Origin: Guptibacillus algicola
Lineage (GTDB): Bacteria; Bacillota; Bacilli; Bacillales; Guptibacillaceae
Direction: 5' to 3'
Assembly (NCBI RefSeq): GCF_020171805.1
Contig: NZ_JAIVAF010000003.1
Coordinates: 1,178,001-1,242,000 of the forward strand
DNA: 64,000 bases
Part shown: positions 54,660 to 62,614 of the stretch, one piece after another
Position numbering within the stretch: position 1 is the first letter of the stretch
How the letters are laid out: each line of letters begins with the position of its first letter
Notes under the pieces: generated by a model
Databases searched by the model: none
Told to the model about the DNA's origin: nothing
What the model saw: the letters and a program-made list of their open reading frames with translations, nothing else
Program-made: the position numbers and the translations under genes

Positions 54660-55004
54660 CTATCTCTGTCTGAGCTCTTTAAGTATTTCAAGTCCTTTCG
54701 TTACTCCTTGACTCATGGCAGAACCTCCACCATATGCTGCCGATACAAGCATCGTTTCATAAATCTCCTTGTCGCTACACCCTAACTCTACACATTGATC
54801 CATATGATACGTTATGCTCTCCTGATCACCATCCTTCATGCTGATTGAGAGCGCCATCAAATGCTTCGTTGCCTTAGCTACCTCACCTTCCTCGAAACAC
54901 TCACCAGTAAACTGATTGTATTGAGTTATGGCTTCAGGTAACACCTCGTTTAATGTTTCAATCCCAGAACGGTATGCCTCTAATCTTTTCTCAGCTTTTT
55001 TCAT
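54660..55004 (-). CDS. Carboxymuconolactone decarboxylase / AhpD-like protein
   Basis: A 114-residue small helical protein of the CMD/AhpD superfamily. The core segment KHLMALSISMKDGDQESI then MDQCVELGCSDKEIYETML corresponds to the family helices, but the AhpD CxxC dyad is replaced by CVELGC (four residues between cysteines), so peroxiredoxin reduction activity is doubtful. A glycine-rich AAYGGGSAMSQGV follows. AAGGAGAG precedes the ATG at 55004; upstream codons are probably not translated. Confidence 0.82.
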   Translation of the reverse strand: MKKAEKRLEAYRSGIETLNEVLPEAITQYNQFTGECFEEGEVAKATKHLMALSISMKDGDQESITYHMDQCVELGCSDKEIYETMLVSAAYGGGSAMSQGVTKGLEILKELRQR

Positions 55005-55113
55005 ATGATCTCTCCTTTTCATTACCTTACTAATACTCATACCATCTTTCTTTTCCTCACTAAACAAATGAATGTGCAAACATGTTGGTATATTTGTATC
55101 GATTGTAATTTGC

Positions 55114-55119
55114 TATAAT
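55114..55119 (+). promoter_or_regulatory. -10 box before the leader peptide
   Basis: A perfect TATAAT lies 30 bases before the leader-peptide start. The -35 region is not clear. Confidence 0.4.
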
Positions 55120-55148
55120 TTGTTTATTAACCAATAGGAGGAAAACAT

Positions 55149-55202
55149 ATGTTAAAAAACCTACTTTCTACTCACTCAAGCAGGAAAGGTGTGAGCAACT
55201 AG
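55149..55202 (+). CDS. 17-residue leader peptide of the MFS efflux-type gene
   Basis: AGGAGG lies nine bases before an ATG that opens a 17-codon frame (MLKNLLSTHSSRKGVSN) ending in TAG, 56 bases before the MFS start. The codons for HSSRKGV lie in the 5' arm of a hairpin. Size, strong ribosome site and position match leader peptides of ribosome-stalling attenuators before antibiotic-resistance genes. The stalling ligand is unknown. Confidence 0.6.
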   Translation: MLKNLLSTHSSRKGVSN

Positions 55203-55255
55203 TTTTTATCACCTCCTGCTTTCAACTTGCCGGAACATAACATGAAAGTTGGAGG
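55178..55255 (+). promoter_or_regulatory. Candidate translational attenuator of the MFS gene
   Basis: Arm 1 (55178-55191, AAGCAGGAAAGGTG) pairs with arm 2 (55210-55221, CACCTCCTGCTT), 12 bp with an AA bulge. Arm 3 (55219-55228, CTTTCAACTT) pairs with arm 4 (55246-55255, AAGTTGGAGG), 10 bp with two G-U pairs, and arm 4 holds the MFS Shine-Dalgarno. Arms 2 and 3 share bases, and arm 2 also contains CCTCC, so alternative folds are possible. Confidence 0.55.
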
Positions 55256-55258
55256 ACA

Positions 55259-56473
55259 ATGTACTCGATTTCGAAACGGAACATTACTGTCTTATTTTGG
55301 GTGAATTTCTTTGGTGCAATAAGTTTCTTGCAACCTGTATTAACCCTGTTTTATTTGGAGAACGGATTATCAGAAGCCAATATACTAATGATATTGATGT
55401 GTTGGAGCGGAGCGGTTTTGATTGGAGAAATTCCAGCGGGTGTTTTTGCTGACCGTTTCGGCCCGAAGATATCGTTTTTGGTGGGTTCTACAATCAAGCT
55501 GATCAGTGTGGTTGTGTTACTGCTTTCACACGATTTGTTGTTATTTATGCTTTTTAGCTTCTTGAACGGTTTATCTGTCACCTTTTTCTCTGGAGCTGAT
55601 GAAGCATTGATATACGAATCCCTAAAGAAAGACAACAAGCAGAGCAAGATGGATGAAGCGATGGGGAAAATTCAGTCAGCTGGATTTATCTCGATGATTC
55701 TTGCTGTTTTGTTAGGTTCATTTGTTGCAAAAGATTTAGATCAACAGCAATTTCAGCTTTTGATACTATGTAGTCTTATCGCATACCTGATTGAGTTGAT
55801 CCTTCTCTTCTTTATACACGAACCTGACGTCGAGATCACGGTATCGGAAGCTTCTGTCAATAAAGTAGTTGAAGGAATATCCGTCATTAAAAAAGCACCA
55901 CAACTTCTATTGATGTTTCTCAACCTCACGTTGGTATTTATACCTACAGTAGCGGTTTTCGAGAAGTTTGACCAACCACTCATGACAGATGCTGGATTGC
56001 CTGTCTATCTAATTGGACCTATCTACGCAGTCGGGGCTTTACTTGCGTTCTTTTCTTCTAGGAACATCGCCTTTCTAACTAAGAAGGTCTCTAGAGTTGC
56101 CCTCATGTATGCATCAGGCTTTTTGAGCGCTGGGGGACTATTAATAGCAGCTTTGTTTCAAGATACACTATGGCTTATATTAGGTGTTATTCTCTTCTTA
56201 AGGTGGATCGGTGCGATTCGTTATCCGATTTATTCACAACTGAGTAACGATGTGATCCCTTCACACGTCCGTGCAACAACAATCTCATTATTATCAATTT
56301 TAGACTCCATTTTTGATCTGATTGTTTTTGTATCCCTACTATTATTTGCTGTCGAGGGTGTATCAGGAATCTTAATAGGCGCTGCTGTCATCGCTCTTCT
56401 TGGATCCATGATCCCTATTCACAATGCGCGAGTTAGAAGAGGTAAAGTAGCAATCCCAAAAGAATTCCAATAA
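55259..56473 (+). CDS. MFS transporter, probable drug efflux
   Basis: A 404-residue major facilitator with about 12 helices. It opens with NITVLFWVNFFGAISFLQPV and has GVFADRFGPKISFLVGS (loop 2-3 motif A), then SGADEALIYESLKK, a segment typical of DHA-type exporters, and SHVRATTISLLSILDSI late in the protein. GGAGG lies three bases before the ATG and is inside a predicted hairpin. The leader peptide and attenuator upstream suggest expression induced by a ribosome-targeting compound. Substrate not assignable. Confidence 0.85.
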   Translation: MYSISKRNITVLFWVNFFGAISFLQPVLTLFYLENGLSEANILMILMCWSGAVLIGEIPAGVFADRFGPKISFLVGSTIKLISVVVLLLSHDLLLFMLFSFLNGLSVTFFSGADEALIYESLKKDNKQSKMDEAMGKIQSAGFISMILAVLLGSFVAKDLDQQQFQLLILCSLIAYLIELILLFFIHEPDVEITVSEASVNKVVEGISVIKKAPQLLLMFLNLTLVFIPTVAVFEKFDQPLMTDAGLPVYLIGPIYAVGALLAFFSSRNIAFLTKKVSRVALMYASGFLSAGGLLIAALFQDTLWLILGVILFLRWIGAIRYPIYSQLSNDVIPSHVRATTISLLSILDSIFDLIVFVSLLLFAVEGVSGILIGAAVIALLGSMIPIHNARVRRGKVAIPKEFQ

Positions 56474-56551
56474 AGGTTTGCATTCCGATTTAGTGAGTGA
56501 TATTATATATTTAAACCATTTTACTTTGAATATATTTAGGATTTAAATTAG

Positions 56552-56610
56552 CTGTAACTTCTAGAGGAGGTAACAAAGTTAAATCCTCGCCACTGAAGTT
56601 GCAGTTTTTT
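56552..56610 (+). terminator. Terminator-like hairpin between the MFS gene and cspA-like gene
   Basis: CTGTAACTTC (56552-56561) pairs with GAAGTTGCAG (56595-56604), ten pairs with one wobble, and is followed by TTTTTT. The loop contains an inner GAGGA/TCCTC stem and a Shine-Dalgarno-like GAGGAGG. It ends the MFS transcript, or acts as an attenuator in the cold-shock leader. Confidence 0.65.
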
Positions 56611-56687
56611 AATGAAGAAAACGTATTACTTAGTGAATGGTGAATTTTAAATTATGTACGATCTGGTACATTAGGAGGCAATTTTCT

Positions 56688-56888
56688 ATGCAAAACGGTA
56701 AAGTAAAATGGTTCAACGCTGAAAAAGGTTTCGGTTTCATCGAAGTTGAAGGAGCAGACGACGTATTCGTACATTTCTCTGCAATCAACGAAGAAGGTTT
56801 CAAAACTCTAGACGAAGGCCAAGAAGTTAACTTCGAAATCGTCGAAGGTAACCGTGGACCTCAAGCTGCTAACGTAACGAAAGCATAA
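56688..56888 (+). CDS. Cold-shock protein (CspA/CspB family)
   Basis: A 66-residue OB-fold RNA chaperone. RNP1 is KGFGFI and RNP2 is VFVHF, in the usual order, starting [26 protein letters not shown] lies nine bases before the ATG. The leader from the previous gene is about 215 bases long and contains a large hairpin, in line with post-transcriptional control common for csp genes. The final TKA is typical. Confidence 0.96.
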   Translation: MQNGKVKWFNAEKGFGFIEVEGADDVFVHFSAINEEGFKTLDEGQEVNFEIVEGNRGPQAANVTKA

Positions 56889-56902
56889 ATAGCACACATC
56901 CA

Positions 56903-56937
56903 TAAGAGCCCGGTGACTTGTCACCGGGCTCTTATTT
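56903..56937. terminator. Bidirectional terminator after the csp gene
   Basis: AAGAGCCCGGTGAC and its complement form a 14-bp stem around a four-base loop, followed by TATTTTTA. Confidence 0.9.
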
Positions 56938-57914
56938 TTATTTAAACCGCTTTGTTAACAGGAGTTCATCATGAATAGGAATATCATGATACCCCTTTTC
57001 AGGTATTTCTTTTTTTATATTGCGAGCTTCATCAACTGCCCCAGAATGCACGTCTGTTATTCGATACCCTCTTTTTTGATAAAACTTTAAAGCATGAAGG
57101 TTATCATTGGTGGTTAGTAAAGTAACTTTCTCCAAACCTTTCCGAAAAGCAGCGATTTCCACTTCCATTAATAGCCTAGTCGCTATACCCATTCCTTCAT
57201 TAAAGCTATCGAGCGAAATGATCTCACACTCGTCATCATGAAAAACATATGTGATGATCCCTTCGACTTCACCTCCATTGTTCTTTACAAAAAAGCCATC
57301 TAATTCATTGCAATGATAAATCCCTGAGGAAATGACCATAACATCACTACCCCAGCTCTTTTCAAACAACTTTTTTATGTATGTTCTGTCCTTATCTTTA
57401 ATGGGAATTATTGAGGAAGCATCATCATAAACCATTAGCTGGCAGTCCCGCATCGCTCCTTCATGCCATTCGTGTTGTTTTAACATACACAGTTTCTTGA
57501 AACCTGCACTTTCGTAACATGCTATCGCTCTTCTATTCCAAGCTTGAGGATCCATCACAACAAACGTTGCCTTTTCTTTCTTAACAAGGTAATCGACAAT
57601 CGTAGTCACTAGCTTAGTACCAATTCCTTTATTCCAATAGCCAGGTTCACCAATAAACTGATCTATTCCATAGGTGTTTTGAGGTAGTGTCAGCCATTCA
57701 ATACTAGAAGAACGGTAGAACTGTACATATCCGATTGGAACAGCTTGGAAAGAAACAATACAACCGGAAACATCCTCCCTGCCAATATAATCCTCTCTTA
57801 TTTTTCTAACGTATAATGGGAGTCTCTTCCCTCGTAATACTGTAAAACGTTCTCGTCAGTAAGCCATCTTAATAATAACGTTTCATCTTCAGGACCCAAT
57901 TTCCTAATAGACAT
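56938..57914 (-). pseudogene. Double-GNAT acetyltransferase, broken by a one-base frameshift
   Basis: Two GNAT domains in tandem. The first (MSIRKLGPEDETLLLRWL, to GYWNKGIGTKLV, AWNRRAIACYESAGF) resembles AAC(6')-type or RimJ/L-like acetyltransferases; the second ends with SFNEGMGIATRLL and ALKFYQKRGYRI. The reading frame is lost at an A5 run (57801-57805, leftward strand), where TAA ends the first part; adding one A restores a single 325-residue protein. The 977-base span equals 3n+2, consistent with one missing base. It may be a real null allele, phase variation or a sequencing error. The ATG at 57914 has a poor ribosome site; an in-frame GTG nearer the preceding gene's GGAGGTG is an alternative. 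Confidence 0.8.
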
Positions 57915-57951
57915 CGACCCGGATTGAATAAATGATTCATGATCGCTTAGA

Positions 57952-58371
57952 TTATTCACCTCCACCACCTCCATCAGATCCTCCAATTTCATAACTTTCA
58001 GAACCACCCTTGTAATGAAATGATGCGTCTACATAGCTTGAATCAAAGGAAGACTCTATTGTTGGTGACAGAAGCTGATCTTTTAATGATGTTTCGTCTG
58101 AACTAGAGATCCAATCCTTAGCAACCGCATAAGCTAGGATGCCTTCTACATCAAGTTGTTCCATTTCCTTTCGTTCTTCAGGGGAAATCTCAACACCATC
58201 TCCAATTGAAGTAATCACATACTTACTTGCGCTTGAGCGAGACTCCCATGAGGAGCGAACGATCTTTTCGTGTGGTCTCATTTTCCATTTCTTGCGATTT
58301 CGGTCAGCGAAAAAAGCAAGCGATACTACACCTAGGACTAAAATTAGAAGAAACCATGCTATTCCACTCAT
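57952..58371 (-). CDS. Single-helix membrane protein with Gly-rich tail, unknown function (139 aa)
   Basis: Not recognised. Residues 3-22 (GIAWFLLILVLGVVSLAFFAD) form an N-terminal anchor. A charged region with RPHEKIVRSSWESRSS follows, then a weakly structured acidic region and a tail ending in GGSDGGGGGE. GGGAGGAATGGG precedes the ATG at 58371. Its stop lies 35 bases before the acetyltransferase start, so the two may form an operon. Confidence 0.6.
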   Translation of the reverse strand: MSGIAWFLLILVLGVVSLAFFADRNRKKWKMRPHEKIVRSSWESRSSASKYVITSIGDGVEISPEERKEMEQLDVEGILAYAVAKDWISSSDETSLKDQLLSPTIESSFDSSYVDASFHYKGGSESYEIGGSDGGGGGE

Positions 58372-58512
58372 CCCATTCCTCCCTTTGCTTTTTCCTTTAA
58401 TTACGCAAAAATGTAATAAAAGTTTCACCTTTGAAATTTCTTTTAGAAAAAGCACAAAAACAGTAATATTTTTCATTAAAATGGGGTATAATAGATAATT
58501 TACCCTATATCA

Positions 58513-58541
58513 TTGTTTTTAGCCATGTGTTACACTATAAG
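58513..58541 (+). promoter_or_regulatory. Putative promoter of the 79-aa gene
   Basis: TTGTTT (58513-58518) and TATAAG (58536-58541) are 17 bases apart, and a perfect inverted repeat covers the -10 box. Confidence 0.4.
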
Positions 58542-58555
58542 AAATCTTCTTATAG
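58535..58555. repeat. 9-bp perfect inverted repeat over the -10 box
   Basis: CTATAAGAA and TTCTTATAG are separated by three bases. It may be a repressor operator or a hairpin in the leader. Confidence 0.5.
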
Positions 58556-58575
58556 ATGGGAATTGATATAACAAT

Positions 58576-58815
58576 ATGGGAAAATACATGATTGACCACC
58601 AAAACCGAATTGTCCATAGGACAGCCTATGCTGGTGATGAATGCCATTTGCCTGAAACACCACTTAAAGATCGGTCTGAGGTTAATCTGGACACAGAACT
58701 TGAGGTATTAGTTGAGCAAAAAGGATACCAAAAATGTTCTTCCTGTTTTTTCGGTTCTACATTTGAAAGTCATCTTGAATTTAATCGCCCGAGCAGACAT
58801 GTTAAACATATATAA
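58576..58815 (+). CDS. Small protein with CxxC motif, unknown function (79 aa)
   Basis: Not recognised. A small acidic protein with one CSSC motif (about residues 57-60) near the C-terminus and an upstream single Cys (DECHLPE). Two starts are possible (58576, or 58588 at MIDHQNR); the ribosome site GATGGGA is weak for both. A clear terminator follows. The hairpin over the promoter suggests its own regulation. Confidence 0.5.
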   Translation: MGKYMIDHQNRIVHRTAYAGDECHLPETPLKDRSEVNLDTELEVLVEQKGYQKCSSCFFGSTFESHLEFNRPSRHVKHI

Positions 58816-58840
58816 CGCGAACTATAAAATAGCATTGCTT

Positions 58841-58879
58841 TAGGCAAGGACTCTAATAAAAAGGGATCCTTGCCTTTTT
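58841..58879 (+). terminator. Terminator of the 79-aa gene
   Basis: AGGCAAGGA and TCCTTGCCT pair around an A-rich loop, followed by TTTTT. Confidence 0.75.
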
Positions 58880-59048
58880 ATGTATGATATTGTTTCCACC
58901 CTCCTTTTCTTCGCAGAGCCTTCTCGATAAAACCTTTATTTACGCGACTTTTAAAGGTATAATAATAAATGGTTTCTATTTTCAGAACAATGTCTATATT
59001 CTTGAACTTTATTTTTCGCTGTTACTTTACTAGCTTTGTGTTATATTT

Positions 59049-59078
59049 ATAACTATGTTTTTATAAACATACAGTTAT
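59049..59078. repeat. 12-bp imperfect inverted repeat upstream of the YjiH-like gene
   Basis: ATAACTATGTTT and AAACATACAGTTAT pair around TTAT with a two-base bulge, in a very AT-rich region 38 bases before the gene. Possible operator for the transporter-like gene. Confidence 0.4.
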
Positions 59079-59115
59079 ACATAAAATTATTTATATACAA
59101 CAGAGGTGACCGTCA

Positions 59116-60486
59116 ATGAAAACTAGTAACCAACAAGAAAACGTAACAACTTCCGGAATCTTGAAATTCGCTATACCATCTTTGATTGGTATATTCTTAT
59201 TCATGATTCCTATACCTGCCAAGGAAGGTATAACGATTCCAATTGCAAAACTGGCAGATTGGCTTCAAGTTTATGTTGCCAAATCACTTCCAGTAACGCT
59301 GCCTCAAGTGATGACACTTATAATCTCGATTACCGTTATACTTAGCTTTATAGCAGTAGTGGTAAAACCTAAATGGGTAACAAACTCTCCTTTTCTTGTG
59401 AATTTATTGCAAGTCACGCCGGTCTGGCTTATCGCACGGACTCTAGGGATGATATTTGCTATTCTCACACTCTATAAGATCGGTCCTGAATGGATCTGGT
59501 CTGATGCAACGGGAGGCTTGTTACTAAATAGTCTTATACCTATACTATTTTCTGTATTTTTATTTGCTGGCCTGTTCTTACCACTACTATTGAATTTCGG
59601 TTTACTCGAATTATGCGGAGCGCTTCTTACTAGAATAATGAGACCGCTTTTCACGCTACCTGGTCGATCTTCAATCGATTGTCTCGCTTCTTGGATGGGT
59701 GATGGAACGATTGGTGTACTTCTTACAAGTAAACAGTATGAAGAAGGATATTATACAAAAAGAGAAGCGGCTGTTATTGGGACAACCTTCTCTGTTGTAT
59801 CCATTACCTTTAGTATTGTAGTTTTAGCTGAAATGAAACTACAGGCTTATTTCCTTCCATATTACTTAACGATTGCACTTGCTGGTGTGGTTGCTGCGAT
59901 TATCATGCCGAGAATTCCGCCACTATCTAGAAAGCCAGATGAAACGCATGAGAATGTATCTGACAAACAAAGTGATGCGATTCCAGCGGGTTATACGCCT
60001 TTTCGTTGGGGTATTGTAAAAGCGACAGAAACAGCAAAGAAAAACCGAGCCTCAGATGTAGCAAAAGGCGGCGTTCAGAATGTTTTAGATATGTGGATGG
60101 CCGTTATCCCTATCGTAATGGCTATCGGTACAATTGCACTAATCATCGCTGAAAACACTCCATTATTCAGTTATTTAGGAGCACCATTCGTTCCACTACT
60201 GAATTTAATGCAAGTACCTGAAGCTGCTGAAGCTGCTCAAACCATGGTGATTGGGTTTGCAGATATGTTTCTACCCGCAATCATCGGCTCTAGTATTGAA
60301 AGTGAATTAACTCGTTTTGTGATTGCATGTCTATCTGTTTCTCAGCTTATATACATGTCTGAAGTTGGTGGTCTTCTATTAGGATCTAAAGTACCAGTTC
60401 GCTTTTGGGATCTCGTCATCATCTTCTTAGAACGAACGTTAATTTCACTACCAATTATTGTAATAATGGCACATATCATATTTTAA
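59116..60486 (+). CDS. YjiH-family membrane protein (nucleoside-recognition/gate domain)
   Basis: A 456-residue polytopic protein with about ten helices, matching the YjiH family of the nucleoside-recognition (Gate) superfamily. Segments: SLIGIFLFMIPIPAKEG at the N-terminus, LPGRSSIDCLASWMGDGTIG with the paired DxxxSW motif, MWMAVIPIVMAIGTIALI and GFADMFLPAIIGSS. Family members are linked to amino-acid or urate-type transport, but no substrate is firmly known. GAGGTGACC precedes the ATG. Monocistronic. Confidence 0.88.
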   Translation: MKTSNQQENVTTSGILKFAIPSLIGIFLFMIPIPAKEGITIPIAKLADWLQVYVAKSLPVTLPQVMTLIISITVILSFIAVVVKPKWVTNSPFLVNLLQVTPVWLIARTLGMIFAILTLYKIGPEWIWSDATGGLLLNSLIPILFSVFLFAGLFLPLLLNFGLLELCGALLTRIMRPLFTLPGRSSIDCLASWMGDGTIGVLLTSKQYEEGYYTKREAAVIGTTFSVVSITFSIVVLAEMKLQAYFLPYYLTIALAGVVAAIIMPRIPPLSRKPDETHENVSDKQSDAIPAGYTPFRWGIVKATETAKKNRASDVAKGGVQNVLDMWMAVIPIVMAIGTIALIIAENTPLFSYLGAPFVPLLNLMQVPEAAEAAQTMVIGFADMFLPAIIGSSIESELTRFVIACLSVSQLIYMSEVGGLLLGSKVPVRFWDLVIIFLERTLISLPIIVIMAHIIF

Positions 60487-60490
60487 TTTA

Positions 60491-60520
60491 GAAGCCAGGA
60501 TACTCTATCCTGGCTTTTAT
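60491..60520 (+). terminator. Terminator of the YjiH-like gene
   Basis: AAGCCAGGATA and TATCCTGGCTT form an 11-bp stem with a three-base loop, followed by TTAT. Confidence 0.85.
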
Positions 60521-60601
60521 TAATGGGTTATCATATATATTTATAAATAAGTTTTTTTAAGATCGTTTATATTACGGTATGTGAAATTTAAAATTTATAA
60601 A

Positions 60602-60626
60602 TAAAAAAAGACAGCCGTAGCTGCCT
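60602..60626 (-). terminator. Terminator of the MDR oxidoreductase gene
   Basis: On the leftward strand AGGCAGC and GCTGTCT pair around a TACG tetraloop, followed by TTTTTTT. Confidence 0.75.
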
Positions 60627-60627
60627 T

Positions 60628-61566
60628 CTATTTATCAAACACGATTACGATTTTGCCTCTAGCATGGTGAGACTCACTTAGTCGATGAGCCTCAATGATT
60701 CCTTCTTCTCCAAATGGGAAGCGATGTCCAATTGTTGCTTTTATGTGACCATCAGCAATTAGTTCACCAATTTGCTTCAGCTGTGCACCGTTCGGTTCTA
60801 ACCAAACCGTTCCTGAGCGCACACCTTTTTCCTTCGCCTTCTCTTTGTCTGGCATAGCCACAATAGAAGCAAGTCGTCCGCCTCCATTTAGTACTAGGAA
60901 GCTCTTATCTAACACTTCTCCACCTATCGTATCTAGAACGACATCATACTCCTCAAGCACTTCTGAAAAATCCTCTTCCTTGTAATTGATAGCGCGATCT
61001 GCACCTAACGACTCTACATACTCGATGTTCTTCCCGCTACACGTAGTTGCTACATAAGCACCTTTGTACTTCGCTAGTTGGATCGCAAAGCTTCCAACAC
61101 CACCAGAGCCTCCATGAATAAGGACTTTATCATCCTTTCTCACATCCGCAAAGTCTATTAAGCACTGCCACGCTGTAAGTCCTACTAATGGAACGGAAGC
61201 CGCCTCTTCAAACGAAATATTGTCAGGCATATGTGCAAGTAAATGAGCATCCACCACAACCTCTTCTGCATATGTTCCATTCGCTGTAGTGGCCGGTCTA
61301 GCAAATACACGGTCGCCTTCACTGAATTCTGTAACGTTCTTTCCAATTCGCTTTACTTTACCTGCTATATCCCAACCTAAAATGATCGGGAAGTTGAAAG
61401 GTAATTTCTCTTTTAAATACCCCTCTCTTACTTTCCAATCGATTGGATTAATCGAAGTTGCATAACTTTCTACAACTACCTGGTCATCTTGAGGAGTCAG
61501 GGAATAAAGCTCAACTTCTTTTAACTGTTCACTTCCTCCATATGATTCAATAACTACAGCTTTCAT
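60628..61566 (-). CDS. NADP-dependent quinone oxidoreductase-like (zinc-free MDR)
   Basis: A 312-residue medium-chain dehydrogenase/reductase without the structural or catalytic zinc cysteines. The GroES-like domain holds SINPIDWKVREG and GWDIAGKVKRIG, the Rossmann domain holds VLIHGGSGGVGSFAIQLAK (AxxGxxG-type), and GADRAINYKEEDF follows. Predicted NADPH-dependent reductase of quinones or enones. AGGGAGGTACC precedes the ATG. It is probably transcribed on its own. Confidence 0.93.
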   Translation of the reverse strand: MKAVVIESYGGSEQLKEVELYSLTPQDDQVVVESYATSINPIDWKVREGYLKEKLPFNFPIILGWDIAGKVKRIGKNVTEFSEGDRVFARPATTANGTYAEEVVVDAHLLAHMPDNISFEEAASVPLVGLTAWQCLIDFADVRKDDKVLIHGGSGGVGSFAIQLAKYKGAYVATTCSGKNIEYVESLGADRAINYKEEDFSEVLEEYDVVLDTIGGEVLDKSFLVLNGGGRLASIVAMPDKEKAKEKGVRSGTVWLEPNGAQLKQIGELIADGHIKATIGHRFPFGEEGIIEAHRLSESHHARGKIVIVFDK

Positions 61567-61599
61567 GAAAGGTACCTCCCTTTTTAAATCATTTATCCT

Positions 61600-62490
61600 T
61601 TACTTTTCAATTCGATCAAATTTGCTCAACGTGATGATCTGTTGAACAGTCAAGCTCCCTTTCCATTCTCGCTTAGCCTGTTCCCAGTCTTTTTCGTATT
61701 GTCCCCATTCCCATGTAGGTTCCCAACTACCGTCTTCATTTTGTTGATCTACGATGTAATCCAGATTCACAAGAAGCTCCTGATTTAATTCATCTACGAA
61801 TGGAGATTCATCTGATTCCACAAGTACAACTGGTTGAACGCCGTATGAATCCCACTTTTCCGGACGGTCGACTATGTACGGAAGCTGCTTATGAACCTTG
61901 TCTGTGATTACTTCTTTTATATCTCCACCTGCTAAATCAGCAAGTCTTAAATAGCATAGAACTTCATGTATCTCGTATTCATTCAAATCACTCAAATGAT
62001 CCATCACTTTCATCAGCATCTCAGATTTAGGCTCTTTATCATCACTGAACGCTAAAAGGTAACCAACGATTTCCGCATCTGGGTTCGCTGAGTACTTCTG
62101 TTCCCCTGGATGAACACTCCACCATGGTGCATGAGGTACATCATTTACTGCTTCAGGTACAGCTTCCCAGCCCTCTCCTACACGGTAAGTATCTTGAAAA
62201 TATTCGATTCCCTTTTTTATAAAAGGATGGTTCTTTGGCAAGCCGAGCTTTGTTAAATATTGAAACGCAACAGATGTAGCCATCGGAGATGACTCTTCAA
62301 GACGAAAGTCCGGTTCTAAGCTATGACCAAACCCTCCATCTTCATTACGGTACTTCTCAAGTTCATTTAAAACTTGTTCTTCGTTTCCTTCACCCTTCCA
62401 GTATTTAAAAAAGGCGCGGTCGATCCCTCTCGCCTCATTTTCAATATACGAACATGCTTTTTCAAATTGCGCTTTCGTTAATTTCTTCAT
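61600..62490 (-). CDS. Alpha/alpha-toroid (prenyltransferase/squalene-oxidase-repeat-like) protein
   Basis: A 296-residue soluble protein with helical repeats. Two QW-like segments are visible: RNEDGGFGHSLEPD near residue 50 and QNEDGSWEPTWEWGQ near 255, which suggest the terpenoid-cyclase toroid fold. No DxDD or DDxxD catalytic motif is apparent, so it is probably not a cyclase. Functions of such stand-alone proteins in Bacillaceae are unknown. Monocistronic. Confidence 0.75.
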   Translation of the reverse strand: MKKLTKAQFEKACSYIENEARGIDRAFFKYWKGEGNEEQVLNELEKYRNEDGGFGHSLEPDFRLEESSPMATSVAFQYLTKLGLPKNHPFIKKGIEYFQDTYRVGEGWEAVPEAVNDVPHAPWWSVHPGEQKYSANPDAEIVGYLLAFSDDKEPKSEMLMKVMDHLSDLNEYEIHEVLCYLRLADLAGGDIKEVITDKVHKQLPYIVDRPEKWDSYGVQPVVLVESDESPFVDELNQELLVNLDYIVDQQNEDGSWEPTWEWGQYEKDWEQAKREWKGSLTVQQIITLSKFDRIEK

Positions 62491-62570
62491 TCAAAACCGT
62501 CCCTTCGTTTGTACTTGTCCATACAATACACAATATCCATAATTCTCTCTTCTAAATCATCATTTTCAAT

Positions 62571-62602
62571 AAAAAAGAAAGAGCGAGGCTTTACCACGCT
62601 CT
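62571..62602 (-). terminator. Terminator of the thioesterase-hydratase pair
   Basis: Read leftward, AGAGCGTGG and CCTCGCTCT pair with one bulge, followed by TTCTTTTTT. Confidence 0.7.
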
Positions 62603-62614
62603 AAATGAAACAGA

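Noticed and set aside
54660-55004. AhpD-like protein as a second selenoprotein
   Set aside because: AhpD relatives are known selenoproteins, but here the cysteines are ordinary codons and no in-frame TGA occurs.
57798-57805. Programmed ribosomal frameshifting in the double-GNAT gene
   Set aside because: An A5 run is shorter than the usual slippery A6-A7 tracts, and no stimulatory structure or internal ribosome site is evident; deletion or sequencing error is simpler.
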